DNA of 64,000 bases from assembly GCA_021805865.1 (NCBI GenBank), contig JAJZDX010000001.1, positions 275,588 through 339,587 on the forward strand, read 5' to 3'. The notes under the pieces were generated by a model. The model did not search any database, was not told where the DNA came from, and saw only the letters and a list, made by a program, of their open reading frames with translations. The position numbers were made by a program, and so were the translations under genes. Shown in pieces: positions 32,580-40,601 of this stretch; within the stretch, counting starts at the first letter, position 1, and each line of letters begins with the position of its first letter. The DNA comes from Pseudomonadota bacterium (lineage in GTDB: Bacteria; Pseudomonadota; Gammaproteobacteria; Steroidobacterales; Steroidobacteraceae).

Positions 32580-32974
32580 GGCGTCGGCGGCCCGCCGCGG
32601 CCCGTGCGATGGATGTGGATCTGAATCCGCCCCTTGGGGCCGATCAGCCAGGAGGCGAGCCATCCGGCCACCCAGACGATGAGCGCGCCCTGGAAGGCCG
32701 GCCAGAATCCCGCGACGTGAAATCCCGGCAGCATCCACGCCACCAGGGCGAGCATGCCCGTGTTGACCACGAGCAGGAACACGCCCAGCGACAGCACGGT
32801 GAGCGGCAGCGTCAGCAGGATGACGATCGGACGCACGATGGCGTTGACGAGGCCCAGCAGGATACCGGCCAGAATCAGTGTGCCGGCATCGTTGATGGTG
32901 ATGCCGGGCACCCACCGTGTGGCGGCCCACAGCCCCAGCGCGCTGATCACGGCGCGCAGCACGAAAGCGGTCAC
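32576..32974 (-). CDS. four-TM phage-holin-like membrane protein (DUF360 type)
   Basis: 132 residues starting at a GTG that overlaps the preceding stop (GTGA). Four hydrophobic helices (VLRAVISALGLWAATRW; LILAGILLGLVNAIVRPI; LLTLPLTVLSLGVFLLVVN; ALIVWVAGWLASWLI) include the conserved NAIVRPIVILLTLPLT segment of this widespread family. Function is not known; chromosomal members are not phage lysis genes. Confidence 0.82.
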   Translation of the reverse strand: MTAFVLRAVISALGLWAATRWVPGITINDAGTLILAGILLGLVNAIVRPIVILLTLPLTVLSLGVFLLVVNTGMLALVAWMLPGFHVAGFWPAFQGALIVWVAGWLASWLIGPKGRIQIHIHRTGRGGPPTP

Positions 32975-33411
32975 GATTTCTCCGGATTTGAGCCGTGAAT
33001 CAGGTGCTTGAGGCGCATCAACGCCGCCTGCCATCCGGTCCTCAAGCGCAGGTACTGCACATCCCATTCGGACGATCCGGGAACACCGGATCCCAATAAC
33101 CGTAAGATGGTGCCCGGCCGGGAGGGTTCAAGAATGAAGTCATCGACCAGAGCGCTGTCCGTCGGTGGCAGCGAGGCGGACGGGAGGTAGATCAGCCGCA
33201 GCCGCCTGCCCGGCTCGAACACGTCGATACAGGCTTCCAGCTCGGTCACGCGGTCGACGCATGCGCGAAACAGCCCGCCGGAGCGGGCGTTGATCCAGGC
33301 ATCCGGCGAGCACCACTGGGACAGCCGTGAAGGATCGGTCAGCGCTTTCCAGACCGTCTCCACATCGGCTCGCAGGTCGAGCCGATGTGCATAGCCCCGG
33401 GACTTTTCCAT
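32971..33411 (-). CDS. SRPBCC (START-like/AHSA1) domain protein
   Basis: 146 residues with the helix-grip fold pattern: LRADVETVWKALTDPSRLSQWCSPDA at the N-terminus, VFEPGRRLRLIYLP in the middle strands, and the long C-terminal helix LRTGWQAALMRLKHLI. Family members bind hydrophobic ligands or act as chaperone cofactors; the ligand is unknown. It is first in a coupled three-gene run. Confidence 0.8.
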   Translation of the reverse strand: MEKSRGYAHRLDLRADVETVWKALTDPSRLSQWCSPDAWINARSGGLFRACVDRVTELEACIDVFEPGRRLRLIYLPSASLPPTDSALVDDFILEPSRPGTILRLLGSGVPGSSEWDVQYLRLRTGWQAALMRLKHLIHGSNPEKS

Positions 33412-33478
33412 GGACGCTATTGTGCCATTACCGGGCGCCTGGTTTCGCCTATGCTATGCGTCCCCTGGGGAGGTGCTC

Positions 33479-33871
33479 ATGGCGCTCGTCAATCTGGTCA
33501 TCGCTCTTGCCCTGATGGAGTTTTTCGCCTTCGGCGCCGCGGTCGGCAAGGCGCGCGGGAAGTACAAAGTGGCGGCCCCGGCGACCACGGGCCACGAGAT
33601 TTTCGAGCGCTACTTCCGGGTGCAGATGAACACGCTGGAGCTGCTGATCATGTTCATCCCGGCCATCTGGATTTTCGCCCGTTACATCAGCCCCGGCATC
33701 GCCGCGGCGCTGGGTGCGGTGTTCCTGGTCGGGAGGGTCATCTACTTCCTCGCCTACGTGAAGGAGCCGAAGTCGCGCGAAGTGGGGTTTGCGCTCTCGG
33801 CCGGACCGGTCATGCTCCTTGTGGTCGGCGCAGTCATCGCAGCGGCGCGAAGCGCCCTGCTCCACCTTTGA
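33479..33871 (+). CDS. MAPEG family membrane protein
   Basis: 130 residues, four hydrophobic helices. The MAPEG hallmark appears as FERYFRVQMNTLELL between TM1 and TM2 and binds glutathione in characterised members. ATG 33479 has GGGGAGG upstream. Likely an inner-membrane glutathione transferase or peroxidase-like protein; substrate unknown. Confidence 0.85.
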   Translation: MALVNLVIALALMEFFAFGAAVGKARGKYKVAAPATTGHEIFERYFRVQMNTLELLIMFIPAIWIFARYISPGIAAALGAVFLVGRVIYFLAYVKEPKSREVGFALSAGPVMLLVVGAVIAAARSALLHL

Positions 33872-33877
33872 CATTCG

Positions 33878-34900
33878 CTACTGCGTCTCCGGCTTGATCG
33901 GCCGGGTCATCAGCCCGCGCACCGCTTCCCTGGCCGGCACGCCCTCGTAAAGGACACGGTAGACGCTCTCGCAGAGCGGCATCTCCACGCCGGCGCGGGC
34001 GGCGACATCCCGCAGCGCGCGCGCTGCGGGATAGCCCTCCACCACCTGGCCGATCGCTTCCAACGCCTCGGCGGGCGAGCGGCCGCCGGCGACCTGGAGG
34101 CCGAAGCGCCGGTTGCGCGATTGGTCATCGGTGCAGGTGAGCACCAGGTCGCCGAGGCCCGCGAGGCCCATGAACGTCTCGCGCTGCGCCCCGAGAGCCA
34201 CGCCCAGCCGCATCATCTCCGCCAGTCCCCGGGTGATCAGCGCCACGCGCGCATTGGCGCCCAGTCCCAGGCCATCCGAAAGCCCCGCCCCGACCGCCAA
34301 CACATTCTTGACCGCGCCGCCGACCTCGACACCGACGATGTCGGTCGATGTGTAGACGCGGAAGTTCGTCGACGACAGGTCCTGCGCCAGTGCCTTGGCG
34401 AAAGCCGCATCCGGGGAGGCGATGACCATCGCGGTGGGCAGCCCCGCGCCGACCTCGCGCGCAAAGGTCGGTCCGGAGAGGACCGCGACCGCACGCTTCG
34501 GCCCCAGGACTTCGCGCGCGACCTGATGGGGCAGGAGACCTTTCGGCAGCTCGAATCCCTTGGTGGCCCAGGCCAATTGCGTCTCCTCGCCGAGCACCGG
34601 CCTGAGCTCGGTGAGCATCGAGCGGAAGGCGTGACTCGGCACCGCGATCAACAGATCGCGGGCGCCGTGCAGCGCATCGGCCAGATCCGGCTCCACCACC
34701 AGCGACTCGGGGAACGCGCCGAAGGGGAGGTAGCGTCCGTTGCGCCGCTCGCGCGCCATGACCGCGAGCTGCCCGCGGTCCCGGCCCCAGAGCCGGGTCG
34801 GGCGCCCGCTGCGCGCGAATTGCAGCGCGAGCGCCGTTCCCCACGAGCCGGCGCCGAGCACGGCGACGGGCGTATCGCTCCCGGCTGCGGCGCTCATCAT
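33878..34900 (-). CDS. gpsA: glycerol-3-phosphate dehydrogenase [NAD(P)+]
   Basis: Makes sn-glycerol 3-phosphate for phospholipids. It has 340 residues, NAD-binding VAVLGAGSWGTALALQFAR, the catalytic-lysine region GGAVKNVLAVGAGLSDGLGLG, and LGDLVLTCTDDQSRNRRFG. It lies downstream of secB on the same strand, as in E. coli (grxC-secB-gpsA order), confirming the assignment. Confidence 0.97.
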   Translation of the reverse strand: MMSAAAGSDTPVAVLGAGSWGTALALQFARSGRPTRLWGRDRGQLAVMARERRNGRYLPFGAFPESLVVEPDLADALHGARDLLIAVPSHAFRSMLTELRPVLGEETQLAWATKGFELPKGLLPHQVAREVLGPKRAVAVLSGPTFAREVGAGLPTAMVIASPDAAFAKALAQDLSSTNFRVYTSTDIVGVEVGGAVKNVLAVGAGLSDGLGLGANARVALITRGLAEMMRLGVALGAQRETFMGLAGLGDLVLTCTDDQSRNRRFGLQVAGGRSPAEALEAIGQVVEGYPAARALRDVAARAGVEMPLCESVYRVLYEGVPAREAVRGLMTRPIKPETQ

Positions 34901-34927
34901 CCGGAGCTCGCGGGCGGCGAAGCCGCT

Positions 34928-35410
34928 TCAGTTGGCCTGCGCGGCGGGCGGAGTCGGCTGGTTTTGATTGGCCGCGTAGAGGGCGTCGAAATTCACCGGC
35001 GGCAGCAGCAGTTGCGGGAAGCCGCCCAGGGTGATCAGCTGCGACACCTGCGCGCGCGCGTACGGGAACAGCACGCCCGGGCAAACGGCGCCGACCGCGC
35101 GCTTGGTGTCCTCCTCGGACAGGTTGCGCAGCATGAACACACCGGCCTGCTTGACCTCCACCAGAAAGACCGTGGTCTCGCCCTGTTTTGCGGATACAGT
35201 CACTGTCAGCACGACCTCCTGCACCTCGGGCGTGAGCACGGTCACGCCGGTGTGCAGATCGAGGTTGATCTGCGGGTTCCAGTTGCCCTCGCCGCGCGGG
35301 CCGTTCGGGGCCTCGTAGGAGCAGTCCTTCAGATAGACGTGCTGCAGGTGCAGGATCGGGCCGTTGGCATCTTCGGGTGCCGGCACGGTGCCGGCGGCTT
35401 CATTCGCCAT
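34928..35410 (-). CDS. secB: protein-export chaperone SecB
   Basis: Tetrameric chaperone that keeps preproteins unfolded and delivers them to SecA. It has 160 residues: HVYLKDCSYEAPN, NLDLHTGVTVL, VFLVEVKQAGVFML and the conserved CPGVLFPYARAQVSQLITLGGFP core. It sits 3 nt after the glutaredoxin gene and 27 nt before gpsA. Confidence 0.97.
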   Translation of the reverse strand: MANEAAGTVPAPEDANGPILHLQHVYLKDCSYEAPNGPRGEGNWNPQINLDLHTGVTVLTPEVQEVVLTVTVSAKQGETTVFLVEVKQAGVFMLRNLSEEDTKRAVGAVCPGVLFPYARAQVSQLITLGGFPQLLLPPVNFDALYAANQNQPTPPAAQAN

Positions 35411-35413
35411 GTG

Positions 35414-35680
35414 TCAGACTCCGGTTTTCAACAGTGTGTCGAGGCCGCCGCGGGCATCGAGCTCGTAAAGATCGTCGCATCCGCCGACATGCGTCTCTCC
35501 GATGAAGATCTGCGGCACGGTGTGTCGCCGGCTGCGCAGCTGCATCTCGGCGCGCGCCTCCGGCCGGGCGTCCACATCGATCTCCTCGTAGGCGATCCCC
35601 CTGCGCGTCAGCAGCTGGCGCGCGCGCGCGCAGTACGGACACCAGCCGGTGGCATACATGAGCACCTCGGACCGGCTCAT
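35414..35680 (-). CDS. grxC: glutaredoxin 3
   Basis: 88 residues with active site C14-P-Y-C17 in ATGWCPYCARA, cis-Pro TVPQIFIG, and the glutathione-binding GGCDDLYEL. The start ATG overlaps the rhodanese stop by 4 nt. Dithiol glutaredoxin for cytosolic disulfide reduction. Confidence 0.95.
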   Translation of the reverse strand: MSRSEVLMYATGWCPYCARARQLLTRRGIAYEEIDVDARPEARAEMQLRSRRHTVPQIFIGETHVGGCDDLYELDARGGLDTLLKTGV

Positions 35681-36114
35681 GCCTTGTTCCCCGCGCCCTT
35701 CTCCACCGGCAGGTTCTCGGCCCGCCAGGCCGTGAGCCCGCCGCGCAGGACGACCGCCTGGGCGAACCCCTGTGCGCGCAGCTGCCGCACCGCGGCGCCG
35801 GCCAGCGAGCCGCGATCGCAATATACGATGAGCGGTTTCTGCTTGTGCTTTTTCAGCAGATCCCCCCCTTTCAGGATCTGCTCGCCGTCCATGCGCCGCG
35901 CTCCCGAGACGTGGCCCGCCGCATACTGCTCCTGCGGCCGCAGGTCGATCGTCAGCGCACCGCGGTTCATCAACTGGATGGCCTGCTGGGGCGAAACGCC
36001 GGCGAAACTCTCCCCGCGGGCTCGCATCTCAAACAAGATCGCGATGACCGCCACCGCCACGGTCGAGGCGGTCAGCCAGGGGTGGACGTGTATATATTGA
36101 GCGAGATGATCCAT
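35677..36114 (-). CDS. rhodanese-like domain protein, membrane-anchored
   Basis: 145 residues. An N-terminal membrane helix (WLTASTVAVAVIAILFE) is followed by a rhodanese domain with the substrate loop IVYCDRGSLAGAA, active-site Cys included, and VVLRGGLTAWRAENLPV. This is the YibN type that accompanies grxC-secB-gpsA in E. coli. It likely handles persulfide sulfur or redox signalling at the membrane; substrate unproven. Confidence 0.9.
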   Translation of the reverse strand: MDHLAQYIHVHPWLTASTVAVAVIAILFEMRARGESFAGVSPQQAIQLMNRGALTIDLRPQEQYAAGHVSGARRMDGEQILKGGDLLKKHKQKPLIVYCDRGSLAGAAVRQLRAQGFAQAVVLRGGLTAWRAENLPVEKGAGNKA

Positions 36115-36171
36115 GAAAGGCGTCTAGAAGACCGCACCGGCCAAAAAAAGGTCGCGCATTATAGCGTCCCT

Positions 36172-37374
36172 ATGCAATATGGCAGGGATCATTGGTCGCC
36201 GAAGCGCCTCTCGGGAGCGCACCGCGCGCTGATCTTCCTGGCCCTGATCACGCTGGCGCTGGGGGGCGGTCCGGCGGCGACCGCCTCGACGCCGCAGGCG
36301 AGGGCGCACAGCACCCAGGCACGACTGCAGGTCGTGCGGGCGCAGATCGAGCGCATCATCCGTCAGGTACAAGCATCGAGAATCGAGCAGAGCCGGTTGA
36401 CCGTCGGCCTCCGGGCCGCGGAGCAATCCGCCGGAGCGGCACGCGCCGCGCTGCAAACACTCCGCCAGCGGCTCGCGGCCGACGCGGCCCGGCGGGCGGC
36501 GCTTGCGGCCCAAGAACGACTTCGGCAGGCGGATCTGGACCGCAGCCGCCATGCGCTCGCCGATGAGCTGCGCGCGGCGTACCTCGTCGGGCGGCAGGGG
36601 CCGCTGACGTTGCTCCTCAATCAAGGCGATCCGGGCCGCGTGGGCCGGATGTTCGCCTACTACAGCTATTTCAGTCGGACGCGGGCCCAGCGGATCCACG
36701 ACATCGAGGCCGACCTGCGGCAGATCGATCAGCTCGACACCGCGCTCGATGCCGAGGATGCACAGCTCGCCGGCCTCGAGCGCCAGCGGCAAGCGCAGCT
36801 TGAGCGGCTCGATGAGGCCACCGCGCACCGCAGGCTGGTGCTGGCCGGCATTGCCGCCAGGGCTCGCACCCGCACCCAGCGTCTGCTCCAGCTGCGCCGG
36901 CAGCAGCTGGCCCTGGAGTCCCTGCTCGCGGCGCTGCGTCGGGCCGAAGCGCGCAGCCCCGTGGAGCACGGCCGCTTCGCGGGCCTGCAGGGCCATCTGC
37001 CTTGGCCGGTCGCCGGTCAGCTCATTGCCCGATACGGCGAGCTGCGTGCCGGCGGGCTGCGATGGGACGGCGATCTCATCGCGACCCGGCTCGATGCGCC
37101 CGTGCGTGCGGTGGCCCCGGGCCGGGTGATCTACGCGGACTGGCTGGCCGGCCTGGGGCTGCTGATCATCGTCGATCACGGCAACGGCTACATGAGCCTC
37201 TACGGGCACAATGACCACCTGTATGCCCACGTCGGCGAATGGGTCAAGGCCGGGCAGCTGATCGCCGAGGCGGGCGACACCGGCGGCGCGGCCCGCCCGG
37301 AGCTGTACTTCGGCATCCGCAGGGGTACTCAACCGGTCGACCCGCGGCTGTGGCTCGAGCATCATGCCCGGTAG
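36172..37374 (+). CDS. EnvC-like murein hydrolase activator (degenerate M23 domain)
   Basis: 400 residues. A signal sequence (ALIFLALITLALGGGPAATAS) is followed by a long coiled coil (about 45-260, RLQVVRAQIERIIRQVQ... RLVLAGIAARARTRTQ) and a C-terminal LytM/M23 domain. In the LytM part the metal ligands are partly lost: GLRWDGDLI replaces the H-x-G-x-D motif, and ELYFGIR replaces H-x-H, while LYGHN remains. That matches EnvC, which activates amidases rather than cutting murein. It faces away from the secB cluster, as EnvC does near yibN in E. coli. Confidence 0.88.
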   Translation: MQYGRDHWSPKRLSGAHRALIFLALITLALGGGPAATASTPQARAHSTQARLQVVRAQIERIIRQVQASRIEQSRLTVGLRAAEQSAGAARAALQTLRQRLAADAARRAALAAQERLRQADLDRSRHALADELRAAYLVGRQGPLTLLLNQGDPGRVGRMFAYYSYFSRTRAQRIHDIEADLRQIDQLDTALDAEDAQLAGLERQRQAQLERLDEATAHRRLVLAGIAARARTRTQRLLQLRRQQLALESLLAALRRAEARSPVEHGRFAGLQGHLPWPVAGQLIARYGELRAGGLRWDGDLIATRLDAPVRAVAPGRVIYADWLAGLGLLIIVDHGNGYMSLYGHNDHLYAHVGEWVKAGQLIAEAGDTGGAARPELYFGIRRGTQPVDPRLWLEHHAR

Positions 37375-37555
37375 ACTTGTCAGAGGCGCTGGATCCGGGC
37401 ATCGTTCCCGTCCCTGCGCGGCGTGCGGCAAAAGGCGCGGCCCAGGCAGGACGCCGTGCCCGACGCTCGCCGCCCCTGGCGGCGGACAGGTCCGCATGCC
37501 TCAGCCACTCTCCGGTATCACCTGACGGCTTCGCCAAACTGTCACGATATTGCCC

Positions 37556-38197
37556 ATGCTCGCCTGGCTCATCGATCTCGTCCTGCACCTCAACCGGCAC
37601 CTCGCGGCGCTCCTGAGCGAGGTCGGCATCTGGACCTACCCCATCCTGTTCGGTGTAATTTTCGCGCAGACCGGCCTGGTGGTGGCGGTGTTTCTGCCCG
37701 GGGACTCGCTCCTCTTCGGTGTCGGGGCGCTCGCGGCCGTGGATGCGGGCACCCTGAGCGCTCCGGTCGCCTCCCTCGTGTTGGGCTGTGCGGCCGTGCT
37801 CGGCTACGCCGTCAGTTACGGCCTGGGACGGCTGATCGGGCCGCCCGCCTTCAGCGGCCGCTACCGGCTGCTCAAGGTGGAGTACCTGCGCCGCACCGAG
37901 GCGTTCTTCCTGCGCCACGGCGGCAAGGCGATCACCGTGTCCTGCTTCATCCCCGTCATCCGCACCTGCATGCCGTTCGTGGCCGGCATCGGTCACATGC
38001 GCTACGCGAGTTTCCAGCTCTACAGCATCCTCGGCGGTTTCGCCTGGGTGCTGCTGCTCATCTGGGGCGGGTATTTCTTCGGCAACGTCCCGCTGGTGAG
38101 GCACAACTTCGGCATCGTCACGCTCATCATCATCGTCGTGTCGCTGATCCCGGTGGCGATGCCCTTCCTCAAGCGGCGGGCGTCGCCGGCGCCGTAG
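37556..38197 (+). CDS. DedA family membrane protein
   Basis: 213 residues from ATG 37556; an in-frame TTG 6 nt earlier is possible. Family signatures: PGDSLLFGVGAL, GYAVSYGLGRLIG, FFLRHGGKAITVSCFIPVIRTCMPFVAGIGHM and FNVLGG-like YSILGGFAWVLLLIWGGYFFG. DedA proteins are linked to lipid-carrier (undecaprenyl phosphate or phosphatidylethanolamine) flipping and membrane potential. About 180 nt separate it from the EnvC-like gene. Confidence 0.9.
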   Translation: MLAWLIDLVLHLNRHLAALLSEVGIWTYPILFGVIFAQTGLVVAVFLPGDSLLFGVGALAAVDAGTLSAPVASLVLGCAAVLGYAVSYGLGRLIGPPAFSGRYRLLKVEYLRRTEAFFLRHGGKAITVSCFIPVIRTCMPFVAGIGHMRYASFQLYSILGGFAWVLLLIWGGYFFGNVPLVRHNFGIVTLIIIVVSLIPVAMPFLKRRASPAP

Positions 38198-38224
38198 ATC
38201 CCGGAATCCTCCAACTGGCGTTTC

Positions 38225-38264
38225 TTGACAAACACATATCCGGACAGTTATGGTTTATCCATAA
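38225..38264 (+). promoter_or_regulatory. promoter with overlapping palindromic operator for the ArsR operon
   Basis: A perfect -35 TTGACA (38225-38230) and a -10-like TATGGT (38249-38254) are 18 nt apart. A perfect inverted repeat TTATGG-TTTAT-CCATAA (38248-38264) covers the -10, where an autorepressor would block RNA polymerase. This is the expected place for the operator of the ArsR-type repressor that follows. Confidence 0.6.
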
Positions 38265-38285
38265 TTGGTGAGCTATGTATCAGGC

Positions 38286-38609
38286 GTGAGCGCCATCCCA
38301 AGCACCGTGTTCAAGGCCCTGGCCGATCCGACGCGCCGCTCGATCTTCGAGCGACTGTGCCGGGACGGCGAGCAGACCGTGTGGATGCTGACCCGGCATG
38401 CCCGGATCTCGCAGCCGGCCGTATCGAAGCATCTGGCCGCGCTCAGATCGGCCGGGCTGGTGCGTGCACGGTGCGAGGGACGCGAGACTCACTATCGCGC
38501 CGAGCCGCACGGCCTCTCGCCGCTCATCGACTGGATCGGGCTGTACGCGGCCTTCTGGGGCGAGCGGCTCGACAGGCTCGAGGCGCTGTTACAGGGGATG
38601 GACAAGTGA
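38286..38609 (+). CDS. ArsR-family winged-helix repressor
   Basis: 107 residues starting at GTG 38286 (SAIPSTVFKALADPTRRSIF); GTG 38268 and TTG 38265 are alternatives but leave no room for a ribosome site after the operator. The DNA-binding winged helix is clear: ISQPAVSKHLAALRSAGLVRARCEGRETHY. The metal-binding cysteine pair of metalloregulators is absent, so it is the SRPBCC-linked ArsR subgroup. It overlaps the next gene by 4 nt (GTGA). Confidence 0.92.
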   Translation: MSAIPSTVFKALADPTRRSIFERLCRDGEQTVWMLTRHARISQPAVSKHLAALRSAGLVRARCEGRETHYRAEPHGLSPLIDWIGLYAAFWGERLDRLEALLQGMDK

Positions 38610-39052
38610 GCGATTCGATTGCTGCGCGCTCGATCGTGATCGAGCGCACGATGCACCATCCGCCGCAGAAGATCTGGCGCGCGCTCACCCAGTCCTCGCT
38701 GATTGCCGAGTGGCTGATGGAAAACGACTTCGAGCCCCGCCTCGGCGCCTCCTTCCGGTTCCGGGCCAGGCCCATGGGCAACTGGAACGGCGTCGTTGAC
38801 TGCGAAATCACGGTCTTCGAACCGCCTCGCCGGCTGGTGTACACCTGGAAGGGCGGCTCGGCGCGCAGCCTCGGGTACGGCTCGACGCTGGACAGCGTGG
38901 TGGAGTGGACGCTCACCGAGGTGCCGGGCGGAACCCGGGTGAGAATGGAGCATTCCGGCTTCGGTCCGCGCAACGCCTCCGCCTACGAGACGATGTCCGG
39001 CGGCTGGCCGCGAGTGCTCGAGCGCCTGGAGCAGGTGGCCGCCACGAGATGA
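38606..39052 (+). CDS. SRPBCC domain protein (AHSA1-like), partner of ArsR
   Basis: 148 residues: IVIERTMHHPPQKIWRALTQSSLIAEWLM, FEPRLGASFRFRA, VYTWKGG, VVEWTLTEVPGGTRVRMEHSGF, ending in the C-terminal helix GWPRVLERLEQV. It starts at GTG inside the arsR stop and overlaps the following ATG. ArsR-SRPBCC pairs are common; the protein probably binds a small hydrophobic compound. Confidence 0.9.
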   Translation: MSDSIAARSIVIERTMHHPPQKIWRALTQSSLIAEWLMENDFEPRLGASFRFRARPMGNWNGVVDCEITVFEPPRRLVYTWKGGSARSLGYGSTLDSVVEWTLTEVPGGTRVRMEHSGFGPRNASAYETMSGGWPRVLERLEQVAATR

Positions 39053-39684
39053 CCGATTCCATCACCGAGACCGATTCCTATTTCTACGAGCCGCGCCGCG
39101 GCCACGGGCTGGCTCATGACCCGATCGGGTCGATCGTCGCGCCGCGGCCGATCGGCTGGATCTCGACCCACGATGGCGCCGGCCACAACAATCTCGCGCC
39201 CTACAGCTTCTTCAACCTGCTCAACTATCGCCCGCCCATCATCGGCTTCGCGAGCTCGGGCCGCAAGGACACCCTGCGCAATGCGCAGCGCAGCGGCGAT
39301 TTCGTCTGCAATCTGGTCACGAGAGCCCTGGCGGAACGCATGAACGCAACGAGCGCGACGGTCGACGCAGGCGTCGACGAGTTTGCTCTTGCCGGTCTGA
39401 CCGCGGCATCGTCGGTCACGACCCGCGCCCCGCGGGTCGCGGAGAGTCCGATCAACCTCGAGTGCCGGGTCTGCCGGATCCTACGGCTGTGCGACGCCCG
39501 CGGCACGGCCATCCCGAGTTGGCTCGTCATCGGCGAGGTCGTCGGAGTCCACATCGCGCGGCATCTGCTGCGCGACCGGGCCTATGTCACGACGGCGGCG
39601 CACCCGGTCGTACGCGGCGGCGGGCGTACCGATTACTTCGAGATCGGCGCCGACACGCTCTTTCGGCTGATTCAGCCGGAGTGA
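39049..39684 (+). CDS. flavin reductase-like (FMN-binding split-barrel) protein
   Basis: 211 residues: DPIGSIVAPRPIGWISTHD, NLAPYSFFNLLNYRPPIIGF, FVCNLVTRALAERMN, and ESPINLECRVCRIL. This is the DIM6/NTAB flavin reductase family, which gives reduced FMN or binds FMN for oxidoreduction. ATGA overlap with the SRPBCC gene makes arsR-SRPBCC-flavin reductase a tightly coupled operon under the palindromic operator. Confidence 0.88.
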   Translation: MTDSITETDSYFYEPRRGHGLAHDPIGSIVAPRPIGWISTHDGAGHNNLAPYSFFNLLNYRPPIIGFASSGRKDTLRNAQRSGDFVCNLVTRALAERMNATSATVDAGVDEFALAGLTAASSVTTRAPRVAESPINLECRVCRILRLCDARGTAIPSWLVIGEVVGVHIARHLLRDRAYVTTAAHPVVRGGGRTDYFEIGADTLFRLIQPE

Positions 39685-39688
39685 CCGG

Positions 39689-39871
39689 ATGAAGAGATCC
39701 GCCATCAAGCTCGAGCGCACCAACGTGCAGCGCAAGCGCGACGCGCTGATCGCGGCCGCAGTGGCACCGAGCGGCTTCGGCTAGCGCAAGCCCGCACAGC
39801 CTCACCGCGACCGCAAGCACGAGGCCGCGCGTGGTGAGCGCAAGCACAAGAAAGGCTGGGGACCGGACTAG
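39689..39871 (+). pseudogene. ArfA-like small basic frame interrupted by an amber codon
   Basis: From ATG 39689, 31 codons end at TAG 39782-39784 (ending AAAVAPSGFG). The same frame then continues for 28 very basic codons (RKPAQPHRDRKHEAARGERK, then HKKGWGPD) to a second TAG at 39869-39871. The layout, DALIAAAVAPSGFG-stop-R then a basic tail, resembles the ArfA pattern NAI-ALL..PLF-RQR plus basic tail, with the stop where ArfA has Gln. It could be an inactivated ribosome-rescue factor or a chance short frame. Similarity is by eye only. Confidence 0.35.
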
Positions 39872-39890
39872 CCCGCCCGCGGGCGGTTTT
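39871..39890 (+). terminator. terminator-like hairpin between convergent genes
   Basis: Stem CCGCCC-GC-GGGCGG (39873-39886) followed by TTTT (39887-39890). It directly follows the second TAG of the small frame and reaches the stop of the convergent zinc-ribbon gene, so it probably ends the arsR operon transcript. Confidence 0.6.
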
Positions 39891-40332
39891 AATGCAGCCG
39901 CTCCCGCAACCGCTCGAGAAGCGAGCCGGAGCGCATGCGTCGCAGCGTCGCGGCCCAGCGGTCCTCCACGCTCAGCTTCCTCTGCATGTCCTTCTCCTCC
40001 TGCCTCATCAGCTCGAGCACCCTCGTGTCCTCGTCAGCCTCGAGCCAATAACCATGCTGATCCTCGCAGAACTCCATCTCCAGATCGTAGAACCGGTACT
40101 GGAAGCGACTCAGGTCAGCCGCGCACTCGGGACATTTCAGACTCGAGGGGGTCGAGCTGGGAACGAGCGTGCCCTTCGCATGCTCGCCGAAATCGAACGC
40201 CTCGTCCTCGAGCGCTTCGAGCTCCTTGCGCTCGAACCACATTCCCCGGCAGGACGGGCAGGCCTGCACGGTGATTTTGTGCCGAGCCTCGGAAACGAGA
40301 TCCACATTGCATTTGGGACATTTCACATCCAT
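39889..40332 (-). CDS. zinc-ribbon protein (zf-TFIIB type)
   Basis: 147 residues from ATG 40332. It has two Cys4-type clusters: CPKCNVDL with CPSCRGMWFERKELEAL (the zf-TFIIB hallmark), and CPECAADLSR paired with the second-half motif CEDQHGYWLEADE. The C-terminus is a charged helix (DMQRKLSVEDRWAATLRRM). No catalytic motif; probable nucleic-acid or metal-binding role, unknown target. Confidence 0.85.
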   Translation of the reverse strand: MDVKCPKCNVDLVSEARHKITVQACPSCRGMWFERKELEALEDEAFDFGEHAKGTLVPSSTPSSLKCPECAADLSRFQYRFYDLEMEFCEDQHGYWLEADEDTRVLELMRQEEKDMQRKLSVEDRWAATLRRMRSGSLLERLRERLH

Positions 40333-40601
40333 CACTCCGAGCGAAATGGGCCGCAAGATCCCGGATGCTCGACCCGGCGCCTGTTGATGTCAAGGCACGC
40401 GGCTCACGCTCGGGCCCCGAGCCTCCGGCGCAGGCCGGCCGGAGGCGTGCGCAGCGTCGGCCGGACCGGGGCGGAAGCTCGGTGAGTGCGGTCCGGCGTG
40501 CCGTTCGCCATCGGTTATCCACGACAGATCGCGTGCTGACAAGTGATATGTTTCAAGTGGATTATGATCTTCCACGCACGCCATCACGCAGGGGGTGGTC
40601 C

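Noticed and set aside
32576-32974. Prophage holin
   Set aside because: The family name includes 'phage holin', but the gene is embedded in a chromosomal operon with no phage genes nearby.
40515-40523. DnaA-box-like TTATCCACG
   Set aside because: A single site 30 kb from the origin with no companions; expected by chance.
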